NCBI GenBank assembly: GCA_900757465.1
Contig: CAAENY010000083.1
Span: forward strand, 1 to 29,066
Source: an uncultured Collinsella sp.
GTDB lineage: Bacteria > Actinomycetota > Coriobacteriia > Coriobacteriales > Coriobacteriaceae
Length of the DNA: 29,066 nt
Direction: 5' to 3'
The position numbers were made by a program, and so were the translations under genes. Within the stretch, counting starts at the first letter, position 1. Every line of letters starts with the position of its first letter. The notes beneath the pieces were generated by a model that worked only from the letters and a program-made list of their open reading frames with translations, made no database searches and was not told where the DNA came from. This document shows, one piece after another, positions 17,978 to 24,292 of this stretch.

Positions 17978-18697
17978 CTATCGCTTGGAGTTGACGCGGT
18001 AGTGGAAGATCTCGGGGTGCGTGCGGGCATGCGTGACCTCGAACAAGATGCCGTCCGAGGTGTACGACTGGCTCTCCATGACGGCAACGCAGTTGTATTT
18101 GCCAAGGTCCAAGTAGCTGCAGTCCTCATCGTCGGCGAGCTCGACACTCACCGTACGACGGCTCGCCATCACTTTGACGCCGCGCTTGTGCTCCAGATAG
18201 TCGTAAATTGACCTTGCGGCGATCTCGGGCGTCAGGCCTTTGGCGATCGACTCCAGAAAATAGCCGTGGTCCACCTGGCGAGCGTTACCGTTAAGGCTAC
18301 GGACGCGCACCACGCGAATCAACTTCTCGCCCACCTTAAAGCCCAGGCGACGAGAGAGTTGCTCGGTGCAGACCAGATGTTCAAAAGACTTAACGTCCGT
18401 CGATGCAACGGCATTGTTGCGCTTTGCAAACTCGCCAAACGACTCGACTTCCTCGAGCGCGCCCAGCATATCGGTCTCGCCTTTAAGCCAAATGACGCGC
18501 ACGCCCTTGCCGTGAATGGGCTGTACGTACATCCCGTCGGCCAGCATACCCAAGGCGCGACGGACGGTATTTCGGGTGCATCCGAATTCCGCAGTCAGCT
18601 CGGCCTCGGTCGGCAGCATCTCCTGGAACGCATAGGTTCCGTTGATAATGCGCGAACGAATCTCGCGGTAGATTCCTTCATAAATCGCTTTTGGCAT
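17978..18697 (-). CDS. TreR-like GntR-family repressor (HutC subfamily)
   Basis: A 239-residue regulator. The winged helix (about 1-72) carries IYREIRSRIINGTYAFQEMLPTEAELTAEFGCTRNTVRRALGML and the GKGVRVI wing. The UTRA domain has the pattern known from trehalose-operon repressors: LIRVVRVRSLNGNARQVDHGYF, ARSIYDYLEHKRGVKV, DCSYLDLGKYNCVAVMES and SDGILFEVTHARTHPEIFHY. TreR proteins bind TTGTATATACAA-like palindromes and respond to a disaccharide phosphate. ATG 18697 follows AGAGGTGA. It is divergent from the PTS-phosphatase gene and upstream of the ABC operon. No trehalose-6-phosphate hydrolase gene is in the window, so the effector may be another phosphorylated alpha-glucoside. Confidence 0.88.
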   Translation of the reverse strand: MPKAIYEGIYREIRSRIINGTYAFQEMLPTEAELTAEFGCTRNTVRRALGMLADGMYVQPIHGKGVRVIWLKGETDMLGALEEVESFGEFAKRNNAVASTDVKSFEHLVCTEQLSRRLGFKVGEKLIRVVRVRSLNGNARQVDHGYFLESIAKGLTPEIAARSIYDYLEHKRGVKVMASRRTVSVELADDEDCSYLDLGKYNCVAVMESQSYTSDGILFEVTHARTHPEIFHYRVNSKR

Positions 18698-18749
18698 TGT
18701 TTCACCTCTAATGAATATGTATGGCTAGGCACGATAGCATTTCTTTGGG

Positions 18750-18761
18750 TTGTTTAAACCG
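18750..18761. promoter_or_regulatory. Operator candidate upstream of the TreR-like gene
   Basis: TTGTTTAAACCG contains the invariant GTTTAAAC core (10 of 12 to TTGTTTAAACAA). It lies 53 bases before the regulator start codon, consistent with autoregulation. Confidence 0.5.
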
Positions 18762-18858
18762 ATTATCGGTAAAGCACGGATTATTTACCGTCGACGGTTC
18801 CCCCGAAACCCAAATCGGACCGAATCAAAACCGTCAATGCGGCAAGCAGCCAGTCCTC

Positions 18859-18883
18859 TACAATGAGTTCATTGTTTAAACGT
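18859..18883 (+). promoter_or_regulatory. Promoter -10 and operator of the PTS-phosphatase gene
   Basis: TACAAT (18859-18864) is a good -10. TTGTTTAAACGT (18872-18883; 10 of 12 to the palindrome) begins at the expected transcription start. This matches the -10/operator order seen at the ABC operon. The -35 is weak. Confidence 0.55.
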
Positions 18884-18921
18884 TCTTGCTCGCACAGCAT
18901 GTTGCATCCGAAAGGCATATT

Positions 18922-21375
18922 ATGCTGCAGAAAATCCAACGTTTTGGCGGAGCCATGTTCGCTCCCGCCATGCTGTTTTCTATATCGGGCCTCATGGTCG
19001 GCGTCTCCGCTCTCGCAACGACTGCGGACATCGTCGGCGATCTCGCCGTATACGGAACCCCTTGGTACGTTTTTTGGGCCATCATCCAGCGTGGTTCGTG
19101 GACGGTCTTTAAACGACTTCCGCTCCTTTTTGCCGTAGCGCTGCCCATCGGCCTTGCCCAAAAGCAACCGGCACGTTGTTGCCTCGAGGCGCTCGTGGCC
19201 TATTTTGCCTATTGCTTCTTTTTGAGCGAGATCATCAAGCTGAGCGGAGACAACCTTGGACTTAAGTACCCATCGTCTTTGACCTCCGCTAGCGGCATCA
19301 CCATCATCGACGGCATCAAGACACTCGACACCGGCATTATCGGCCCGCTGGCGGTGTCGGCAACCGTCGTCGCCATCCATGACCGCTTCTACGATGCCAA
19401 GGTTCCCGATTGGCTCGGTACCTTCTCGGGCTCCTCGCTGGTCTACTTCATCAGCTTTTTTGCCGTGTTCGCCCTTGCCGCCATCTCGGCCGCCATCGTG
19501 CCCTTCGTATACGCAGCGACCGAAACGCTGCGCCACGCACTTGTGGGCGTCGGCCCCTTTGGCGTAGGCATCTTTGTCTTTTTAGAACGAGCACTCGAGC
19601 CCATGGGGCTGCACCACCTGCTCTACATGCCGATCTACTACGACAACCTGGTCATTAACGACGGCATCTACGCCACGTGGACCAATTTGCTCCCCATTCT
19701 CTCCCATAGCACGCGCCCCCTCAATGAGCTTGCGCCGTGGGCCGGTTTTACCGCCACCGGCTGGGTCAAGCTCTTTGGCCTTCCTGCCATCGCGGCTGCG
19801 TTCTACTCCACCGCAAAGCCCGAGCGCCGCGCTGCCCTCAAGGTCATCCTGGTTCCCGCCATTGTTGCCTCAGTGGTCTGCGGCGTCACCGAACCGCTCG
19901 AGTTTCTCTTTATGTTCACCTATCCCGGACTCTTTTTGCTCTATGCCGTCCTATCTTCCTGCCTCGCCATGGCCATGAACTTCTTTGGCGTCGTCGGCAT
20001 CTTCTCGGGCGGTTTTATGGAAATGGCTGCCTTCAACTTTATCCCGCTCATGCGGACGCATGCCGGCTCCTACCTTTTGGCACTCGGAATCGGACTCATC
20101 TTTAGCGTCATCTTCTTTCTGAGCTTTCGAGGTCTTATCCTGATCTTTGACCTTAAAACCCCGGGACGCGAGGACCACATCGCCAGCAACGCGGCGCTCT
20201 CGCGCTTGACGGGAGACGACGTTGACGCAAAGCGCACATCCAAAACCGGCGCTTCCGACGACCAGGCTTCACAAGATCATCTGCTCGCCGAGCAGGTTGT
20301 GACGCTTCTGGGCGGCGTCTCCAACATTGTGGGCGCAACCAACTGCGCCACGCGGCTGCGCGTCGAAGTCGTGGACCCCTCCATCGTCGCGGACAATGCG
20401 ACCTTTGTCGCAGCAGGCGCCAAAGGCCTCATCGTCACCGACAAAACCGCCCAGGTGATCATCGGCATCTCGGTTCCCCGCGTCAAAGAGCACTTTGATC
20501 AGATTATGGGACTCGAACCGGGGTTTGCATTCGCCGCCTCGCCTTCTCATGCCGCCGACGCCACCAAAAAGCATGGCAATGTCTGCTTCTTCGACATCGA
20601 CGGTACGCTCGCCTGGCAAGATCCCAGACTTGCCCAGGAGCTTCCCGAAGACGAGCGCGATCTGTCCCCCTATCCCAATGAAGCGGTCTCGCAGGCCATC
20701 CGCGAGTTTGTCGCCAACGACAACATGGCATTCATCTGCACGGGACGCACACTGAGCTGCATTCATCCCAAGCTACTCGAGCTGCCGTGGGCAGGAATTG
20801 TCTGCTTGGCGGGAGGCTACGTCGAACTCGACGGACGCGTTGTGCGAAATGCAGCCATGAGCCCCGGCTTGCTGCAACGCCTCGCCCCGTATCTTGAGCA
20901 ATCGGACGAGGTGATTCGCTTTGAAGGTCTTGATCGCGTCGTGCGCATGAGCGCGGACGCCCCCGAGACGTACGGATACGCCCGTACCGTAGGCGATGCC
21001 GTCACAAAGCTCAAGCATTACAGCGCCTACAAGATCCTCATGTCTACGAAGCTCGCCAACCGCATCGCCCAGGATAAAGAGATCGAGCCGCTGCTCTGCT
21101 TTAACGAACTCGAGCTCGAGGTGACCGAAATCTCCCCCCGCGAGTGCACCAAGCGAACCGGCATCCAGGCTGTGCTTGACGCCCTGGTGCCAAACCACGG
21201 CACCGTGTACGGCATCGGCGATGCGAGCAACGACGTCGCCCTTATGGAAACGGTCGATGTTGGCATCGCCATGGGCAACGCACCGGACTTCCTTAAGGAG
21301 AAGGCGGACTATGTGACCGATTCTATCGATCATGATGGCGTCGTCACGGCACTCGAGCACTTCGGGCTTATCTAG
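18922..21375 (+). CDS. PTS EIIC-EIIB sugar permease fused to a HAD-family (Cof-type) phosphatase
   Basis: An 817-residue three-domain protein. Residues 1 to about 410 are a glucose-superfamily EIIC membrane domain (QRFGGAMFAPAMLFSISGL, LEPMGLHHLLYMPIYYDN, VCGVTEPLEFLFMFTYPG) resembling alpha-glucoside/maltose EIIC proteins. About 450-530 is an EIIB domain with phospho-cysteine Cys475 in TNCATRLRVEV. From 554 to the end is a HAD-IIB phosphatase: DIDGT (Asp558, Asp560), CTGR, and GDASND (767-771). A usual EIICBA ends in EIIA; here a phosphatase takes that place. The reading frame is continuous, and the EIIB-HAD linker is short. ATG 18922 follows GAAAGG; an upstream TTG 18886 is less likely. It would phosphorylate a sugar on entry and may then remove the phosphate. 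EIIA must come from elsewhere. Confidence 0.92.
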   Translation: MLQKIQRFGGAMFAPAMLFSISGLMVGVSALATTADIVGDLAVYGTPWYVFWAIIQRGSWTVFKRLPLLFAVALPIGLAQKQPARCCLEALVAYFAYCFFLSEIIKLSGDNLGLKYPSSLTSASGITIIDGIKTLDTGIIGPLAVSATVVAIHDRFYDAKVPDWLGTFSGSSLVYFISFFAVFALAAISAAIVPFVYAATETLRHALVGVGPFGVGIFVFLERALEPMGLHHLLYMPIYYDNLVINDGIYATWTNLLPILSHSTRPLNELAPWAGFTATGWVKLFGLPAIAAAFYSTAKPERRAALKVILVPAIVASVVCGVTEPLEFLFMFTYPGLFLLYAVLSSCLAMAMNFFGVVGIFSGGFMEMAAFNFIPLMRTHAGSYLLALGIGLIFSVIFFLSFRGLILIFDLKTPGREDHIASNAALSRLTGDDVDAKRTSKTGASDDQASQDHLLAEQVVTLLGGVSNIVGATNCATRLRVEVVDPSIVADNATFVAAGAKGLIVTDKTAQVIIGISVPRVKEHFDQIMGLEPGFAFAASPSHAADATKKHGNVCFFDIDGTLAWQDPRLAQELPEDERDLSPYPNEAVSQAIREFVANDNMAFICTGRTLSCIHPKLLELPWAGIVCLAGGYVELDGRVVRNAAMSPGLLQRLAPYLEQSDEVIRFEGLDRVVRMSADAPETYGYARTVGDAVTKLKHYSAYKILMSTKLANRIAQDKEIEPLLCFNELELEVTEISPRECTKRTGIQAVLDALVPNHGTVYGIGDASNDVALMETVDVGIAMGNAPDFLKEKADYVTDSIDHDGVVTALEHFGLI

Positions 21376-21448
21376 CCGTCGTCTTCCGCCGCGCTTTACG
21401 CCTGCGGGTCCAATTGCCTTCGCCCGCCGCGCCTAGCACCCCAATGTG

Positions 21449-21471
21449 GCAATATGTTGTCTGCATATTGC
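21449..21471. promoter_or_regulatory. Inverted repeat upstream of the polyprenyl synthase gene
   Basis: GCAATATG and CATATTGC form perfect 8-bp arms with a 7-base spacer, 23 bases before the start codon. It could be an operator or a leader hairpin; nothing ties it to a known regulator. Confidence 0.4.
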
Positions 21472-21493
21472 ATCAATGTGACCTTCAGAAAGA

Positions 21494-22519
21494 ATGCGAG
21501 AGCCTGTGTCCAGTCCGTTTACCAGCTTTTTAGCCCAGCACTTTGACCAGATCAACGACTATCTGGCCACGTTCTTTGACGGACAGGCGACCTCCGCCGA
21601 TATCGAGCGCTATCTGTACGCCCCGCTTTCGGCGTTTACCGCCAATGCCGGCAAGCGCCACCGTCCGCTCATCTGCATGCTCGCCGCCACCGCAGTGGGC
21701 GGCAGCTTCGAGAGCGCCCGCAGCGCCGCGGCAGCTATCGAGCACTTTCAATCGGGAGCGCTTATCCATGACGACATCGCCGACAACGGCCAGCTGCGCC
21801 GCGGCAAGCCCTGCATGCACCTCACCGAGGGCACGGGGCTTGCCATCAACTGCGGCGACCTAGCGCTCACCATGGTCACCAAGACGGTTCTCGACGACCC
21901 CACGCTGGAGTCCGACGTGAAACTCCGCGTGCTCCACGAGCTCACCGAGATGATCGTCCGAACCATCGAGGGCCAGGCGCTCGACTTGGGCTGGGTCCGC
22001 GACGGGCGCTTTGACATCTCGGTCGACGATTATCTGGATATGGCGACACACAAGACCGCGTACTACAGCGGAGCTACGCCACTTGCCGCCGGAGCCATTA
22101 TCGGCGGTGGCAGCGAGGAGCAGATTGAGGCACTGCGCGCCTTCGGCCTGCACACGGGCCTTGCCTTCCAGATCCAAGATGATCTGCTCAACTTGATCGG
22201 CACCAAAGAGGCCGCCAACAAGGACTTCCGCACCGACATCACCGAGGGCAAGCGCACCCTCGTCGCCGTGCACGCCCTGTCAGACGAGCGTTATCACGAC
22301 GAGGTCGAGGCAATCCTTTCCTCGGGCACCGAGGACCCCGCGCAACTCGCACGTGCTGTGGAGATCTTCCAGCAGGCCGGCTCTGTCGATTTCGCCCACA
22401 ACTACGCGCTCAACCTGACCGCCAAAGCCAAAGCGGCCATCGAGAACGTTGAGCTTGATCCGCACGCACGCGAGCTGTTCCTCTCCATGGCAGATTTCTT
22501 TGTGGAGCGCCTTAACTAG
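21494..22519 (+). CDS. Polyprenyl (geranylgeranyl/farnesyl-type) diphosphate synthase
   Basis: A trans-isoprenyl diphosphate synthase that condenses isopentenyl diphosphate onto allylic diphosphates, supplying quinone side chains or the undecaprenyl pathway. The 341-residue protein has GKRHRPLICML and the first aspartate-rich motif HDDIADNGQLRRG (Asp93, Asp94, Asp97). The second, QIQDDLLNLIG (Asp229, Asp230), is followed by FRTDITEGKRTL. The second motif reads DDLLN rather than DDxxD, a variant seen in some GGPP synthases. Chain length cannot be fixed from sequence alone. ATG 21494 is used; GTG 21506 is an alternative because the upstream Shine-Dalgarno (AGAAAG) is weak. It may be co-transcribed with the CwlM-like gene 137 bp downstream. 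Confidence 0.88.
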   Translation: MREPVSSPFTSFLAQHFDQINDYLATFFDGQATSADIERYLYAPLSAFTANAGKRHRPLICMLAATAVGGSFESARSAAAAIEHFQSGALIHDDIADNGQLRRGKPCMHLTEGTGLAINCGDLALTMVTKTVLDDPTLESDVKLRVLHELTEMIVRTIEGQALDLGWVRDGRFDISVDDYLDMATHKTAYYSGATPLAAGAIIGGGSEEQIEALRAFGLHTGLAFQIQDDLLNLIGTKEAANKDFRTDITEGKRTLVAVHALSDERYHDEVEAILSSGTEDPAQLARAVEIFQQAGSVDFAHNYALNLTAKAKAAIENVELDPHARELFLSMADFFVERLN

Positions 22520-22656
22520 CGGGGTTATAAAACCTGTCAGCAGCGTATTTGGGTACAACTTGCTACACTGTTGAGTGCATGTTTATGCATCCCTTTGCGT
22601 TGTCTATCCGACACACGCTCAAATAGTACGAATGGTACGCCGAAAGGGGTTCGTTC

Positions 22657-23562
22657 ATGGAACCTATTACAACGGGCATGCAGGGAGCAGCCGTCGAGGA
22701 CGTCCAGTCCCGCCTTCTGCAGCTCGGCTATACAATCGATGACACCGAGGTCGCCGATAAGCGCTTTGGCGCCACCACCGAGCAGGCCGTTGGCACCTTT
22801 AGGCTCGACAGTGGCCTTGCCGCTGGCTGCGCCGTCGATATCCCCTGCTGGAGCGCCCTGGTAGACGCCTCGTATAAGCTGGGCGACCGCACGCTCTATC
22901 TGCGCATGCCCAATTTCCATGGCGCCGACGTTCAGGCCCTGCAGCGCGCGCTCAACGTTTTGGGCTTTGCCTGCGGTGAGGACGACGGCTATTTTGGCCC
23001 GCACACCGAGGCCGCTCTGCAGCAGTTCCAAGAAAATGTCGGCCTGTTTGCCGATGGCATGGCGTTCCAGGATACCTACGCCTATATCAACCGCCTGCAT
23101 CACGTATGGGAGGGCAAGCCCTCGGTTACCGAGGCCGAGTCGCGCATCGGCTTTGCCCGCGCCGCCAACGTGCTCGAGCGCTTCCAGATTGCCGTCATCG
23201 GTGAGGACCCCATCGCACGCAGCGTTGCATCGCGCATGTGGAACATCGCCACGGCGACGACCGACAGCAGCGGCATGATGCTTTGCGATTCCGAGGTTCC
23301 GACCGACGTGGACCTGGTGCTCGAGATCGCAAGCGATGAGCTGCCCGCAGATGCAGCGCCGCGCGCCACGATCGCCCTTGCCGAGTGTCACAACCTGGCG
23401 CAGCGCATCCGCACCGCCAATGTCGCCGCGCAGCAAAAGCCCGCGCGCATCCGCATTGAGCTCACGGGCATGACGCGCTACAACGGAACCTTCACCGCAA
23501 GTGATGCGCAGACACTCGCCGTACGCCTGCTCGATGGCGTTTGCGATGCCCTCGCAGATTAG
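22657..23562 (+). CDS. CwlM-like cytoplasmic protein with two peptidoglycan-binding-type repeats
   Basis: A 301-residue protein with no signal peptide. Two PG_binding_1 repeats are visible: about residues 7-70 (GMQGAAVEDVQSRLLQLGY) and 89-150 (ADVQALQRALNVLGFACGEDDGYFGPHTEAALQQFQ). The joining segment LVDASYKLGDRTLYLR matches, from memory, the same part of actinobacterial CwlM. In mycobacteria CwlM is a cytoplasmic, catalytically inactive amidase homologue that controls MurA. Here the C-terminal 140 residues are shorter than an Amidase_3 domain and I find no zinc-site His/Glu pattern. It may therefore be a degenerate amidase used for regulation. ATG 22657 has AAAGGGG upstream. The gene ends 38 bp before tRNA-Gln. 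Function is inference. Confidence 0.8.
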   Translation: MEPITTGMQGAAVEDVQSRLLQLGYTIDDTEVADKRFGATTEQAVGTFRLDSGLAAGCAVDIPCWSALVDASYKLGDRTLYLRMPNFHGADVQALQRALNVLGFACGEDDGYFGPHTEAALQQFQENVGLFADGMAFQDTYAYINRLHHVWEGKPSVTEAESRIGFARAANVLERFQIAVIGEDPIARSVASRMWNIATATTDSSGMMLCDSEVPTDVDLVLEIASDELPADAAPRATIALAECHNLAQRIRTANVAAQQKPARIRIELTGMTRYNGTFTASDAQTLAVRLLDGVCDALAD

Positions 23563-23600
23563 GTAAACTAAACGGGTTGCTTTTGGGCAACACCACACAT

Positions 23601-23675
23601 TGGGACGTAGTTCAACGGTAGAACTCCGGTTTTTGGTGCCGGCTGTTGGGGGTTCGAATCCCTCCGTCCCAGCCA
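23601..23675 (+). tRNA. tRNA-Gln (anticodon TTG), CCA encoded
   Basis: The 75-base sequence folds as a cloverleaf. The acceptor stem is TGGGACG/CGTCCCA, the D arm GTTC/GAAC, and the anticodon stem CCGG(T)/(G)CCGG with loop TTTTGGT giving anticodon TTG. The T arm is GGGGG-TTCGAAT-CCCTC, with discriminator G and encoded CCA. Fragments of its 3' half recur just downstream. Confidence 0.95.
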
Positions 23676-23682
23676 AAGAAAC

Positions 23683-23718
23683 AAGCCTCTCGAACGCATA
23701 GCCGATCGAGAGGCTTTT
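23683..23718 (+). terminator. Terminator after tRNA-Gln
   Basis: AAGCCTCTCGA and TCGAGAGGCTT form an 11-bp stem with a 12-base loop and a TTTT tail, starting 7 bases after the CCA end. Confidence 0.9.
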
Positions 23719-23730
23719 CTTGTGGGCAAG

Positions 23731-23940
23731 CGGAGGGATTCGAACCCGCAAGGGTGCGGAGCTGAGGAAACGCGAAGCGTTTTCCAGCGCAGCACGCAAG
23801 GAGCGAAGCGACGCAGCGGAACGCGGCCGCCGACCAGGCGGACGCGGAATCCCTCCGTCCCAGCCATTAAAATTGAGCGCCCTGAGTCCATAACGGCCCA
23901 GGGCGCTTTCTTGTGGGCAAGCGGAGGGATTCGAACCCCC
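23731..23940. repeat. tRNA-Gln 3'-end fragments in inverted and direct orientation, with a second terminator-like hairpin
   Basis: Positions 23731-23747 are the exact reverse complement of tRNA bases 23650-23666 (T arm). Positions 23847-23866 are a direct copy of the last 20 tRNA bases including CCA. Positions 23922-23940 are a 19-base inverted copy of 23648-23666. Between the last two, AGCGCCCTG/CAGGGCGCT (23876-23907) forms another hairpin with TTTC. Each tRNA 3' piece thus faces an inverted partner across a terminator. The 23748-23846 stretch holds further short hairpins and no gene. Of the remaining gap, 23941-24056 shows nothing I can name. Confidence 0.85.
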
Positions 23941-24056
23941 AAGGAATCTACCTACATAAGACAGACGCCCCAGGCCCATAACGACCAAGAGCGCCTTGCA
24001 TCTAGAATTATCAGCCCTGTTCCGAAAAGCGAACCGCATGCAACAACCAAGTAACC

Positions 24057-24123
24057 GCCGGCCCCGGGAGAGCGGGGACACCGGCTTAGGTTTATCGCGA
24101 GCTCCGCACGCAAAGAAAGCCAC
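24057..24123. repeat. Truncated copy of the dispersed hairpin repeat
   Basis: Positions 24095-24123 match the core of the 6041-6171 repeat (TCGCGAGCTCCGCACGCAAAG, then AAAGCCAC) with few changes. The 3' half of the core and the right outer arm are missing. Just upstream, GCCGGCCCCG / CGGGG...CCGGC (24057-24085) can pair on itself. Confidence 0.7.
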
Positions 24124-24149
24124 GTGACCTCGATGTTTTGGACGTGACA

Positions 24150-24255
24150 GCGAGAGGGGCCCTGGTATGGCAAGGTGACGTGAAACAAGGCGGCGCTGAC
24201 CTTCTGGTCGCGCCGCCGAAGTTGAACGTCAGATTGCCGTGCCAGGGACCCTCGC
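24150..24255. repeat. 106-base imperfect hairpin
   Basis: GCGAG (24150) pairs with CTCGC (24251), CCTGGTATGGCAA with TTGCCGTGCCAGG including wobbles, and TGACGT with ACGTCA. The tip is GGCGGCGC-T-GACC / GGTC-GCGCCGCC around a TTCT loop (24189-24217). It abuts the truncated dispersed repeat and lies downstream of the JetD-like gene. No coding content. Confidence 0.75.
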
Positions 24256-24268
24256 AGCGTCGAGAGGA

Positions 24269-24290
24269 CCGCCGTTCGGTAGAACGGCGG
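24269..24290 (-). terminator. Hairpin just after the JetD-like gene
   Basis: CCGCCGTTC / GAACGGCGG, a perfect 9-bp stem with a 4-base loop, begins 2 bases past the stop codon. There is no T run after it on the minus strand, so it may act as an mRNA end-protecting hairpin or a weak terminator. Confidence 0.65.
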
Positions 24291-24292
24291 AA

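Noticed and set aside
18922..21375. Trehalose-type PTS (TreP) assignment from the TreR-like neighbour
   Set aside because: The domain order is EIIC then EIIB, as in glucose/maltose-class proteins, and no trehalose-6-phosphate hydrolase gene is nearby.
23731..23747. Second tRNA gene on the minus strand
   Set aside because: Only a T-arm-like segment is present; no matching acceptor, D or anticodon arms can be formed.
22537..24123. Long minus-strand open frame of 528 codons across the CwlM-like gene and tRNA-Gln
   Set aside because: It runs antisense to a well-supported gene, a tRNA and terminators; the peptide is the kind of spurious product often seen over tRNA genes.
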